64,000 bases of DNA, taken from Artocarpus heterophyllus. Taxonomy: Eukaryota; Streptophyta; Magnoliopsida; Rosales; Moraceae. Within the stretch, counting starts at the first letter, position 1. Every line of letters begins with the position of its first letter. The stretch is taken from assembly GCA_025403435.1 (NCBI GenBank), contig CM046350.1:19441274-19505273 (forward strand). Reading direction: 5' to 3'. Positions 48,276 to 61,464 of this stretch are shown piece after piece. The translations under genes were made by a program, and so were the position numbers. The notes beneath the pieces are model-generated. The model saw only the letters and a list, made by a program, of their open reading frames with translations. It did not search any database and was not told the origin of the DNA.

Positions 48276-49317
48276 AGAAATAGAAGTTAGACCCCAAACA
48301 AAAAATTACGTAGGTAATTGAAAAAAAATATATCCACGGACCTCCGATTCTAAGAGGCCTGTTCAAGTACAACATCACCATGACTTAGTCCATGTCATCG
48401 TCTGAAATGTGTGACCGAATGATGCAATATTGCAATATTGTCTAAATGGCCATGAACGACTAGCAATGCTCTCAAAACAACCAACAAGTCTCTCATAATT
48501 TTCTTAGCAAAAATGGGCACGCGATCAGTTTAGGGCATTGGTCTTGCACTCTTTATGTGGGTCACACGTTCTTTATGTGGGTTGCATGCTTAGGAAAGTG
48601 GTCACGCGCAACCCAGTATTAACACATTGGTTGTGCGCAATAAATGGTCATTGTTTCCATTCAGCTCATCTTTAACCTCGAACCTGCAATTCAGGTAGTG
48701 ACCAATGGTGGTCGTTCCCTTATTGTTCAATTAAAAAATAGTTATTGAAAATTATTGAAAGTTAAAGCAGTTTAAAATGGAAATCTAAAAAAAAGGCTAT
48801 GCAATGTACACATTTGTTTATACTGAGAAATGCAAGATTAAAAAAAGATTATTTAGACCAATTGCCCCTAAATTTTTTTCCTCCTATTTTGCCCCTTAAC
48901 TTTAAAAACCACTACCTTACCTTCTAAACTTTCAAAACTCCTGATTTTACCCTCTAAACTTTCAAAACTCCTTACTTTGCCCATTGAATTTTTGATTTTC
49001 CCTTCAATAACAAAAGTAAACCTAGATGATTATTACATAGACTACCTATAATGGCAAAAATGAGATTTTATAATATCCAAGTTTTATTTTATGTTTGCAC
49101 TTTCACCTAAAGCTTTTTAAAATTTTTTATTTGAACTCTCATTTAGGAATGATTTGTCTACATATTTCTTTTCATCTTTAATGCGTAACTCATTTAATAA
49201 GTCGATATTGTTAGTTGATATCTAGATTTAAATAATATAGAAGATGAGTTACGTATTAAAGATGATGAGATATCGACAAATGAGAGTTACATATTAAAGA
49301 TAAAAACAAGACATAAA
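48276..49317. other. Repeat-rich spacer
   Basis: Contains a short direct repeat 'ctttatgtgggt' (near 48552 and 48573) and the dispersed 'taaactttcaaaactcct' repeat (about 48900-48980), shared with 603-775. A 21 bp inverted repeat lies at 49173-49193 and 49244-49264. No gene. Confidence 0.55.
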
Positions 49318-50838
49318 TGTTGAAAAAATGGTGCGCAGCGAAATTTTAAACAATTTTAACATCAGAGTATTTTTCCAAAACACAAGTTTGACATGCTATA
49401 TGTATAAATTAGACAGATTTTACTAATCTTTGTGTGTTGAAGAACCTCTGCAACCTGTGAAGAGAACTAACATTCCAGAAGAGCCTAAACCAACTGGTCT
49501 TCTTTGCAATTCTCTATCCACAACTGGAGTGAGTGTGGGCTCACACGTACAGCTCTTCCATCGGTGACTCTCCTACCAACCAATCGAGAGAACCCAGAGC
49601 TAGTGTTCATGATTTGTGAACAAAAGCTTTAAGGGAGTTTTCAGATGCTCACCAGAAGAGTATCACTGTTAATCTCTCAATTGATCTGAGTAAATCATGA
49701 GACTCACTCCTTTTATATAGCGATTAGTCCTGGGGTCAGTCCTTATCAGATTAGGTCTTAAAAACTCGAAACAGAATCAAGTTTGAATTAATATCTGATA
49801 AGATCTGCGTGAAAACACGTAATCTTATCGCTCGTTGATCGGCAGGCCGAACTCCCGCGTAAATATCTCTGCGAATCTTTTATTTTCCACCCGAGATTCT
49901 ATAGGATAAAGTCTCAGTTTTGATTCAAATAACCCAATAGAAAAGTTATCTGATCAAAACAAACTTTATCAAGATAATCTCTAAAAAAATAAATCAGTTC
50001 ACAATAATTCTACAAGTTTATCTTGATCTAGTTTATCCCAAATTAAATCAACCGATAAACAGACAAGAATTATCTGATCCCAATAATTCAACAAGTTTAT
50101 CTTGAATTAATTTCTTACAAAATTAATTCAACCGATAAACAAACATGAATTATTTAATTCTTTCAAATTTTTAAACCAATCTGATAAATCCTACATAAGT
50201 CACCAATTATTGGAAAAGCACGCCGTGTCGTTACAGGATTTTGTGAGCTAGCAAATGGGACCAAAATGGACCTATAAAGTTCAAGCTCGCGATAATTATG
50301 AAACCCAATATCCCAGATATACATTTCACAATTATCAACTCCAACGCTACTCCACTAAAAGCTTGGAGCTGCACTCTCAAACTTTATAGAATTACGAAGC
50401 CCTTAAAGCTAAGTCTCCATGACATATCAAAGTGTATCGTATCCTCATATGAAAATCCATAATCGGCTTAAGGACAAGTTCTGTCTTACCTTCCTGATTA
50501 TTTTTATCTTACGTTCTATTATCTCACCATAAAAAAACTTATTATCCAAAGATAGTATACCATTCGGGTACACTTATGTATCCAAATGGTTGAGCGCTCC
50601 AGTTTTTCAATTACAGGACAACCCATATAAGAGGATATCATTACTCCTAAAGAGGAGCTATGGATTCCATATCTATGAATAACAAGTCTATGCTATCAAG
50701 AGTCATGCCTCCAACGTACCGGCATGCATACCACTAAAGAGATATGGGTGTCACCCTTTGGTACATCAAAAGACACAAGTCGAGACAACGGGCCCACTAT
50801 TCATCTAAGGATTAAGATACAATACAAATGACTGTCTA
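49318..50838 (-). repeat. Partial copia LTR, minus orientation (arm 1 of a head-to-head pair)
   Basis: Reverse complement of the copia LTR from its 3' terminus (TGTTG...GCGCAGCG at 49318) inward to about LTR base 451. The first ~450 bases of the LTR are missing. Only one GGCAGGCCGA motif remains (near 49840). The outer flank ATAAA does not match the far flank of arm 2. Confidence 0.9.
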
Positions 50839-50847
50839 AAATGACTA

Positions 50848-52308
50848 ATGGGACCGTTATCTTGACTAACAGGACCGTTATCTTGACTTATGTCTTTTGA
50901 TGTATCAAAAGATGATATCCTAACTTTGTGATGCGACATATACCGATATGCTGGAGACATGACTCTTGATAGCATAGACGTGTTATTTATAGATATAGAA
51001 TCCATAGCTTCATTAGTGGAGTCAATGATATTCTCTTATATACGTTATCATATTATTGGAAGACTAGAGCACTTAGCCATTCGGATGCATAAGTGTAACC
51101 AAATGGTGTACCGTCTTTGGATAGTAAGTTTTCCAATGGTGAAATAACGAAATGTAAGATTAAAATAATCGGGAAGGTAAAATAGAATTTATCCTTAAGC
51201 CGATTATGAATATCCTATGGGGATACAACACATTATAATATGTCATGGACATGTGTCTTGTTTGGAGTTTTATAATTTTATATAGTTCAAGATTGCAGCT
51301 CTAAGCTTTTAGTGGAGTAGTGTTAGAGTTGATAATTATAAAATATGTATATGGGATATTGTATTTTATAATTATTGGAGCTTGAACTATATAGGTCCAT
51401 CAGGTCCCCTTTGTTAGCTTATAATAAATCCTATAATGATATAGCGTGCTTTTCCATTAAATTGGTGACCTATATTAAATTATTAGATTGGTTTAAATTC
51501 GATAGGATCAGATAATTCATGTCCGTTTATTGGTTGAATTAATTTTGTAAATTAATTCAAGATAAACTTGTTGAATTATCAGGAATATTTTATTTTCTAT
51601 GAGATTATCCAGATATGGCTGTTTTAATTAGATAACTTCTCTATTGGGTTATTTGAATTAAAACTAAGGCTCTATCAAGGAATCTCATGGGGAAATAAAA
51701 GATTCTCAGGAATCATATTATCGTAAGTTCGGCAAGCCAATTTGCTATTCGGCCTGCTGATGCGGTAAGTTCGGTAGGTCAATCCGTTAGTTCAGACAAT
51801 CGATCTAACGATGATCTAATCATTCATTTTTTACACGATTTTATTAGAAGTTGATCCAAATTCAAATTGTTGAGGCCTCATCTGATAATAACTTGCCACA
51901 AGTTTGACCTCTATAAATAGAGAGTAAGTTTTCTCAGTTTTGCAGATCAGTTGAGAAGTTAAGAGTAAATACTCTACTGTAAGAAACTCTAAAACTCCCT
52001 GAGGGTTATTATTCACAATTAAGAACCTTAACTCTAGGTCTTCTCAATTGGTTAGAAGGAGAGTTATCGAGAAAAAGCTTTACGACGTATGCCTACACAC
52101 CCTCCGATCGTGGATGAAGAATAGCAAAGAAAGCCAGTTGGTTGAGGCCCTTCTAGAACGTTCTTCTCTTCATTATTGTAGGATTTCTTTGGCATACCAA
52201 GGTTAGTAAGATCTAATTAATTTATGTATATAACATGTCAAACTTGTATTTTAGAAAATACTTTGATTTAAAATTTTTAAAATTTTGCTACGTTTTCGTT
52301 TTCCAACA
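50848..52308 (+). repeat. Partial copia LTR, plus orientation (arm 2 of a head-to-head pair)
   Basis: Starts at about LTR base 490 and runs to the terminal CCAACA at 52308. It is more diverged than arm 1 and, in its motif cluster (about 51725-51800), closer to the solo LTR at 35234. Near its start an imperfect 21 bp tandem duplication (units at 50851 and 50872) repeats GGACCGTTATCTTGACT. Confidence 0.88.
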
Positions 52309-53471
52309 CATTGCTATTAATGACTCTAAAAAAAAGTAGTCTTCCTCCAATGACTAACCATACCACATAGGCACCCACTACAAAAGCCCATCCTAACATA
52401 ATTAAGAAATAGAATATGTGTGTGTATCCAAGTCAACAAAAAAACAAGAAGGGCATTAAGTTTAAAATTTTATAACAATCTCATGATGTTGTTCACATGT
52501 TGATTAGTCATATTATTCTTCTTCATAGGATGCTGTTTTGTCAAGAAATTTAACTTAGTGAAAATGTGCATTTGACACACATTGCCGTGCCTTTTGTTAT
52601 TTTGCATGCTTATGAGTAATATGCTAAATTTCCCATTTAGTAAAATTTCTCTCATCTTGAAATATTAACTCAAAGTGCTTATTATTTTACAGAGTCCATT
52701 GTAGAATATCATTATGCTTATATGTGCTAGTAGATATTAATTTAAGGAATGGTACAAGAACATGGAAAAGTCATTAAAATTCCTAGTTGCACTAATATAA
52801 TTCAAAAAGGATGTTACAAAAAAAAAAAACCTTAGTTTAATTTTCCCATTCTTGAAAAATCTAATCTTAGGATTTTTCTGAGTCTTTGTAATGTACATTG
52901 TTCATCATGTCATGTGACTGGCACAAAGTCAAGACTTTATTGAAAGGAATAAAGCGTTAGCACTTTATCATGTGATGTGTAGTAAGATATTATTATTAAC
53001 AAATGCAAATAATATCAATCTCAAGTATGGTTGATCCTTCAGTTATAGTTTTCTTCATGGTGAATATTAACAAATTGACAAATATTGAGTGATAAGACTT
53101 TGGGTTCCCTCCCTTGCAAGCTAGTTTTGCAATGCTAACCAGTGGGTGTGACATCTAAACTAAACCCGAAGGTGAGGAGACCACATTTGTTATGCACAAA
53201 TACTACACAACACTGATGCGATGGTGACAATAGGATTGATACATTATTTTGAGAGCATAATCTAAAACAAAAGTAGGAGATAACACCATGGTAAAAGGAA
53301 ACCCATTGTTGCCACCATCCGGCATCCTGCTGATAGAATACTCAACGACTAGACCTCTGTATAGGCCAACCTCCTCTTTTACATCCAGCCACCCACGACT
53401 ACAGGTTCTCTCCCTTAAGGTCGTCCTCCTCGAGCAGTGTTTTTATCATGATGCCTATCTCTTTCTTTGAA
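52309..53471. other. Intergenic DNA without recognised features
   Basis: A/T-rich. A 60-codon + strand frame at 53288-53470 has no recognisable motif and no support as a gene. Confidence 0.5.
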
Positions 53472-54125
53472 TGTAACGTCGTCTTATGGATGTCACAAGA
53501 ACTGTTAACTTTCATCGTTATCTCTTAATTATCGATAGGAAAACCTAAACTTGTAAGTATTATCAAATTATTAACCCATGATTTTTGGTATAATTTTTTT
53601 ATTTAATTTAATATTACCATACGAACATAAGAATTAAAACTCTAATTTACCTTTAAATAATTAGTTTATTTCTAAATGTATTTTACCAACATTTCATAAG
53701 ATTGCAACTTTCAAAAGAATCAATACTTGCTTACCTTGAATGGTTTCCCTCTACGATTAGCCTAACAGAATACTTAAGGTATTTGGCTAATCGACTATCC
53801 GCAAATATAGTTAGTCTTAACATAATAAGTGTGTAACATGAAATCAAATTACAACACATAAATTATTACAAACCAAATTTGACAGTCCAATAAACATAAT
53901 GTCGAGTTCATACGGATAGTAAAACGTGAAAATAAAAAAATGTCTCATAATGTGTAGAAATAAATTTAATGTAACATTATTATTATTTCATTTCATATCG
54001 TAACTCCATAATCAAACACTATATCCCTTGTACACACATATGTCCATCCATCCTTCATCTATAGCTGTAGCCTTACCCTTATCTACAATAGGATATAACT
54101 TAAGCATTAAGCTTAGTAAGTACAT

Positions 54126-54675
54126 TAGGGTCCATTTGGTAAATGGATTCGAATCAGTGATTTAATTTGAGTTAGTATGATTTGAATTAGGATTTGAGTT
54201 AGTGATTTGAATTGTTATTTGAATTGACGTTTGGATGTTGCATTTAAGTTTTAATTTATGTATAAAATAAAATTAAAATTTGTGTTTAGAGAGGTAGTGA
54301 AGATAGTTTTTGATTTATTAATATATCTAATAAAATATTAATATTGACGATCTTAAAAAATATACAATATGGATCTTGATTTATTTCTCTCTTTATTAGA
54401 AACATAGTGAAAAAAAATCATCTCGATTGAATATTAAATAAAGAAGTTATAATTTTTTTCCTCAAATATAGGAGAGAGAATTTTAGTTTTTACTATAGTA
54501 AAGATATCCGAGTATCAAAAGTTCAAGGGGAATGAGAACTCTAAAAACTTGAATTCTTGATACTCAGATGATTCGGTTTTTTGGGGAAACAAACATGTAT
54601 CCGAAGGATTCTTAATACTCAAATCCAAATTTAAGTCTATTGAGTTTAAAGAGTGCATGAAACAAACATACCCTA
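54126..54675. mobile_element. MITE-like insertion, 0.55 kb
   Basis: TAGGGTCCATTTGG on the left and AACAAACATACCCTA on the right are imperfect inverted ends. The interior contains repeated 'gatttgaatt(a/g)' text. No target duplication could be fixed and there is no coding capacity. Confidence 0.45.
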
Positions 54676-55337
54676 TGTGATATCACAAAACATTATAAAA
54701 ACTTAAATCATAACGTGAGTCATTTAATCTTTGATGTAATCATCATAGTGCATGAAGCATACTTTGTAAGAAATATATTTTCTTTTTCCTTATTCCATAT
54801 TAAAAACCATTTATTTTATCCTTTAGGGCCCTGTTAACATAAGTATGGCATGTCGTCATGAGAGGAGAGGGGTAGCTAATCTTAAACCAAATGAGACAAG
54901 TCTACCTTGCAAGATAGTCCACCTTGCTGAACAAACATCATTATTGGGTATGTAATGTCTTGATTATATAATACATATATATGTATATTTTCGAGAAAAT
55001 GTCTTATGCATGATAAAACACGTTGAAAACATCTGTAAAAAGATGTTCTTTAAAACCATGTTAAAAAGAATCTTTTGAATGAGAAATGTATAAACATTAA
55101 TAATATAATAACATTTCTCAAAACTTTTCATAATCTTTAATCATGTTGCATGTGCCTAAAACATCTTTAATATTATAACATAGTGATAAAAGAAACATTC
55201 TTGATATAAGAACATACTCAAAACATTCCATTCATCATCATGACAGCAAGCAATATTGAACGCAATCACTTAGAATAACTTGTACAATTACCACATTCTA
55301 GGCAGGTCACAATTTCAACCCCGTAGTCCTCACTCCA

Positions 55338-56080
55338 TGATTTTTATAAAATCATATAAAATTCTAATAAATTTGAAATTTTAATACAATGTTCTTAACA
55401 TCCATATATATTATGAAATTAAATTTCATGACTTTTTGATTATTTTAAGTACTATTTTCATATTTTCTAATATACTATATCGTTTCAAGATAAACAACAT
55501 AAACAGCCAGTATTTCATGAATTTTTAAAAATCACAAAAAACTCCAAACGAGCTGAAATCTTTATCAAGCATTTTAAACATCTATAAATATGATTAGATT
55601 TAATTTCATCATATTTAGATTACTATAAGCCATTGTTTTATGTTTTACAATTTATAACATTGTTGCTAGAAATATGGTTTGGTAGTATATAGCAAACAAA
55701 TTTTATAAAAATTATCAAAATTCTAATGGCTTTAAATTTTTGACAAGATATACTAGAAATTCAAACATATTACTAGATTTAATTTCAGTAAGTTTGAGCT
55801 ATTATAAATATTTTTTTTCTACATTACAGAAGTCACAAAGGCAATCTGCTACTGTAAATAACCTACGGATAGCTAATGATCAAGGAATTTTCTAAAATCA
55901 CACAAAATTTTAATTGATTTAAAATTTTACATAACCTTCCTAACATCCATGTATAATGTTAGATTTATTTTCATTATGTTTAGATTACTTTAAATATTTT
56001 TTCAATATTCCAACTTTTCTGAAACGTTGCTAAAAAATAGCCAAGAAAACTAAGCAATATACTCTCCTTGATTTTTAACT
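55338..56080. repeat. Four imperfect ~180 bp tandem units
   Basis: Units begin near 55340, 55520, 55700 and 55885, each with 'aaaatcac/tataaaatt' followed by 'gattagattt(a)atttca'-like text and 'tttagattactata(a)'. They lie inside the probable LTR at 53472-60043. Confidence 0.65.
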
Positions 56081-56697
56081 AAATATTTAGCCCTTATATG
56101 AAACTAACAAATTTTCAAGCATCAACTAGACATATAAATGAGCATTTATAAATTTTTCTAGCATTAAACACATCCCATAACATCATCAAATAAATCATTA
56201 CATTTAAGACAATTTAGGTGTTGTAAAAACAACATTTAGTATAAATTCTCGAACAAATCAAACATAGTATATTTGAATCTGAAATTTTTGTGGGAGATGC
56301 GTAACATATATATGAATAATGTTTAAAAGAAATGTTTTTAAAATCTTATATCTATTATTCCCAAAAAATCCCGTAGTATGGGTTTTTGGCCTGAAAAGGG
56401 AATTAAGAATATGGCCTAAAAAGGGGATTAAGAATAATATCATAATAAATATTGTTTCCTAACCAAAATTAAACATTAAACAACATGAAATCATACCCCC
56501 ATACAATATAATATCTTAGTAAAAATTTGGTATAAAAATAGATAGAAAAACCGACCTTGAAACGTGGTCCAAACTCCGTTCTGACTCTGACAATGGTTTC
56601 GACAAACACACTATAACTTGTCCGTTTAAAATTTAGTTTTAGAGGAATACTTTGTTCTTGACTTGGAAAAAGCTTATGAGTGTTGAGGGTGGAGTTT

Positions 56698-59065
56698 TGT
56701 GACACCCGTTATTCTCCTAACGGGTATTAAGGTAATTAAATTAATTTTTAGTGTATAAAAAAAATTGCTTCATTTAAATTTATTTTACAATATTTATTTG
56801 TATCTATTTTTAAATTTTCTAAAATTCACCTTTATTTATTTAGTATGTTTACTAAAAAGCCTTAGAACTTCTAATAAATCTCAAGAATGTCATATTGGCA
56901 TTACGTGTGTTAAAGTCTCTAGATGAGACATAAGGATATCTTTTCCAACTACTCTTGACCCTCATTTTCTTTATTTCCTCCGTGACATGCTTCAACATGT
57001 CTCCTCCATAATTGTTTCTATCACTTCTCTTCAAAGACTTCATCTTTTCTTCCTTTCTCTTCCACGGTTCTCACACTCTTCTTCTCATTTCTTTGCTGAA
57101 GCAAAATACTTAGAGAACTTCTTCAAGGCAGCTATAAAAATCAACCACCATCACCTCCATTTGAGCAAGAATTTCAGTCATACCGAAGGAAAGGAACCTG
57201 TTTTGAAGCCATTTCAAGCTTCCAACTAACCATAATCCGAGGTTAGAATCTTATGAACAAATTTAGTCTTTCATTTATAAATTTTCTTTTATACTAAAGG
57301 ATTATTCAAATTTGCGTTCTTAAACCTAAGTATATGTTTGTTGCTATTTTGGAGCATATGTATGAAGTCTAAGTGTATATGCCTTAGACAAAAAATTTAT
57401 ATTGTAAACTTTGTAATACCTCTATGAACAATGGCTATTTCTTGAAATTCTGAGATTAAATTAAAATGAATTTTATGAATTGGTTTGCATATTTGAAAAG
57501 TAGCATCCTAAGCTTTCTAACGAGCTATCATAAACCTAAATCGGAGTTATATTTTATTTTCTAAGAATTATTCAATTTTCAGATTGGAAACTAGTAAACC
57601 TGCCAGTTTGTTATGGTATACCAGCTGCTAACCTGAACCAAGAACCCATCTTTGCTCACCACCTAATTCTTTAATGTCTTGCAACCTTTCCAATATTATC
57701 CTAAGTGATTGATGAATCTTATTAGGGACTAAAACATATAGATTACTTGTTCACATTTTATATTGTGTTAAGACAAAAATTGTTTACTGTGGTATTCAAA
57801 AGAGATTTACATAAAAGCTTTAATGGTATACTAGTAAGATAGGTTTACACATGATTTATTTATGAATGTAGTTGTATATTGTGCTTTAGTTTTAATTGTC
57901 CTTATGCACGTCTTAGGATCAAGGGAGTATGGAGCTAACGTTAATTGATTCCAGGATTAAAAGATTGTTGATAAGCTTGAAAGGTAGGGATTCTATTACT
58001 CATCTTTTGTGAGGTTTTTATAGAATTAAAATTGATTGTTTTGCCGTAATATATATATATATATATATATCTATGTTGAACTGATATTATATGAGTATCA
58101 CATATAAAACTATGACATGGACTCGTCTTGTATTTTCGGTGAGGAACATAATGAATTTACACATGTTATAAATTGAGAAGCATGGTTAGGAAAACTGACT
58201 CTATTAATAATGATTTAATATAGAGAAATGGTGAGACATGAAGAGGGCGGCGGTTACGTCCTTGGGCATGAATACCCTAAAAGGTAAAATAGGGGGAAGG
58301 TGATGACGCTTCCTTGGGTTGAAAGTCCCAGAACACACTGTACAGGAATCGACTTGGTGAGGACTCGGGGCTTGATGTCCCCTCACCGGAACACCCTTGG
58401 AATTTTTAGAGGGTGATCAAGCACGCCATTTTGGGTTTCGATGAGTTGAGTGATACTCTATTGAACGTGCGTACCTAGGAATAATGATGAACTATAATAT
58501 TTGTATATATGTATATGTATGAAACCCGATAATGATTAACTGTGGTATCCACAGAATATGATTATAATAAATCTCATAATCTGGATAATGATAATTATTA
58601 ACTAACCATGCAGGTTTTAATGTGGTAATGATAAAAACCTAAAGGTGAGTAATGGTTTTCTCTACTAAGCATAGTGTTGCTCATTCCCTTATATTTTTAC
58701 CTTTTCAAGACTCACTAAGTGTGAGGTGGCTACGAGAAAAATAGTTGAGGAAGTGATGTAGCTATATTACATTGAGACTGCTTCAATTGTTGAGAATGTT
58801 CTTCATAATAATGTAAGCATCAATTGTTACTTTCTGTGACTGTATTACAATGCGTTGAGGGTTAAAATGATGACGACGATAGTTTATAATATTAAATTTA
58901 AGGTGCTACATTAAACTGTTGATAAATTGTTGATTATATTTTTATTTTTGATATTGAGAGTTTTTATTTAAGCCCCGGCCAACTTTATTTTTAAGGTTTT
59001 ACTTTTATTTTTTATTTTTATTTTATCTCATTAAAAACTGTTAACCCCCATATAGGGGCGTTACA
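56698..59065 (+). repeat. Solo LTR, family B (2.37 kb)
   Basis: Starts TGTGACACCC and ends GGGCGTTACA. The perfect duplication AGTTT is at 56693-56697 and 59066-59070. It is homologous along its length to 11130-13530. An (AT)n tract lies at about 58050-58070. It sits within the larger LTR, so it is the younger insertion. Confidence 0.88.
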
Positions 59066-60043
59066 AGTTTAGAGGCTTGAAGTTTCTTGGTTGTGATATG
59101 GGAGTGTGTAGTCGTGTATGTGTGTCACAGACGTGAGGAGTTGAAGGAGAAAAACGAGAGAAAGAGAGCAAATGAGAGGGAAATGGAAGAGTGTTCTGAG
59201 TCTTGAAGTGGGATGCAGAGGATGTGGTAAGGTTGCCAACACATGGGCACGTGGGAAACCTGAGATTTCTAACATGTTTGTGGGGTGAAGAACATGGGAG
59301 AGAGAGAGAAGTTGTTCATGTGCTTATGGACAAAGAATTATGGTCTTGCACATTCCTTTGGCCGTAAAGAAAAGAGAACAACAATGAAAGTGATGGAGGG
59401 GAGCGTGTACATGTGGGGAGTTGCACGTATGGTGTTGTTGGAATAACATGGAAGTATGGTTGTCATCAAACAAATAATCTCCAATTTCAAAAATAATGAT
59501 TTGGATTAGTTAAATGGTGATATCAAATCATTTGGGTCATGGAAAGTTGGAGAAAGGTGATTAAAAATTGATTTGGAATCAAATGACTGTCATCTATAAA
59601 TACTTAGACGTGAGGTTGATGATGGACCAAACGATGGGTTGATTTGGCCAATTTTTTTTCAAAAATCTAAAAATAAGGAAAAAATTTTCTAAAATTAAAC
59701 AAAAATGATTTCTAAGGTCCATTCTCGAAATTAAAATAAATCTCCCAAAAATTCAAAAGATTAAAAATATCACATCTAAACAAATAAAAATCCAAGTAAT
59801 TCATCAAAATAGACAATTTTCAAACAAAATTCACCATAATCATACATCAGACACTTTATATCGAAGTTTTCTCTAGTCCATCCATTGCAAAAATCGTAAG
59901 TTCATAATAAATTTCATAATCATAAAGATCATATTATAAATATAACACAAAATATGCTTCTAAGTCATTTTTTTGATTCATATTGTCGTACAAAATTGTT
60001 AAATTTTACATATTGTCTGTTAAAGAAAACGACAGGTGTTACA

Positions 60044-61464
60044 CTGAATCTACAATAGCCCACCCTTTGTCATTAAAGAATACATCATTAGCGATGATTA
60101 GGAAGGAGAAGAAGAAAAGAGAGGGGAGAGAGAGAATTAAACAAGCGGAGAGAGGAGGAAGAAAAAAAAGGAAAAAAGAAAAGAAAAATCAAATGTGTCT
60201 CATTGGGCACATTTTTAGGTTTTCGGTTGCTTTAAAATAAAATAGATTTAAAAATGTTATTTGCTTTACTTTTTGAAAACATATGATATTATTTACTACT
60301 GAACCAATTAAAACAATTATTTCCTACAATTTCTCATTCTTTATACAAAGGAAACAAAGTACAAAATTAGCAACATATAGAAAGATAGAGATTTTTATTT
60401 AATTCTTTCTGGGGATTTTAACTACACATTTGTAATGGTATTGGGTGTGACATTAGGGTAAGTTATACCAACAACTATTTTAAAAGTTCCATTTGCTTGC
60501 AAATGAAGTCCATACATATTCAATTATAACTTAAATTATAACTCAATGTTTCCCAAGTGTTAATATATACATTCTATTCCCCTATTCATGAGCTTATTTG
60601 CATATTTATTTGCAATTTCCAACATACACTAATAATGGCTACTCTTCTGATTAAACATTTCCCCCCTAAGAAAAGGTAAAAAAACAAGTTGGAGTAACGA
60701 ATAGTCCCCAATTGTGTCGCCTTATTAGAAAACGTAGGGTTGTGCTTCTAGATACAAGTGTTATAATCTTCTTTATATTAATGTTTTTAGGCTTTCATAA
60801 AACGAAAAAGTCTAATTTCGAAAGAGTTATTTAGTGTTAATAGAGAGTTTGATAAAGTTGGTTCTAACTAGTTTTCGTTATTAAGAAAAAGAAAGAAAAT
60901 GGTAAGAGTATACAAGCATAAAGCTGTGGTGTTTGACATAGTTGTTAGAATCATTGATTAATCGTAAATATTGTAACATATGAAAGTTTTATTATATAAT
61001 AGTTTTTTTTATTTTTATTATAACATATTAAAGTTTTTATATTATATTTAACTAAAACATCAGCTAAAATCAACTAATGTCCAACTAATTGTTATTTTTT
61101 TTGGAAAGGCTAATTGTTATTTCCAAAACACGAGAAAATAATCCCTAATAAAAAAATTTAATTTTACACTGAGTGAGAGTGGGAAAAAAAAAGGGAGAGA
61201 GAGAGAGAGGGTTTTCGGTGCATAGAGAGAGAATTGAGCTTTAGAGAGAGAAAGAGAGAAAGAGAGAGAGCTTAGCTCAGATATCTACCTAAAGTAGTTT
61301 GGTTCCTTCTTTCCTTTCTTTCCTTTTTTCACCCTTCCTTCCGTCTCCTTCTGGTCGCGGCGTAAACAAAACCCCAAGAGATAGCGAACCAAGGACGGCG
61401 ATTTGCTAGATCTGAGGGTTTTATTGTATTGGTATTCTAGAGAGAGAGACAGAAAGAGAGAGAG
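60044..61464. other. Upstream region of the GIP1-like gene
   Basis: Contains a purine-only-like tract (about 60100-60190) and, near the gene, (GA)n runs at 61194-61272 and 61438-61464, which fall in the probable promoter or 5' UTR. No other gene is seen. Confidence 0.55.

Larger units (their letters stand above)
53472..60043 (-). repeat. Probable long gypsy-type LTR (about 4.2 kb) split by a younger solo LTR
   Basis: TGTAACGTCG at 53472 and AGGTGTTACA at 60043 form inverted termini. Flanks are TTGAA (53467-53471) and CTGAA (60044-60048), 4/5 matched. Removing 56698-59065 and one duplication leaves about 4.2 kb without coding text. The - orientation is suggested by tandem-repeat layout and a TATA-like TATTTATA on the - strand near 59600, similar to the LTR at 33557-40372. 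The call is tentative. Confidence 0.5.

Noticed and set aside
56987..57229. 80-codon + strand frame
   Set aside because: It falls inside solo LTR 56698-59065, is low-complexity (Ser/Phe/His-rich), and is not conserved in the copy at 11130-13530.
60080..60240. Lys/Arg/Glu-rich frame
   Set aside because: It is a translation of a purine-rich simple-sequence tract without any domain.
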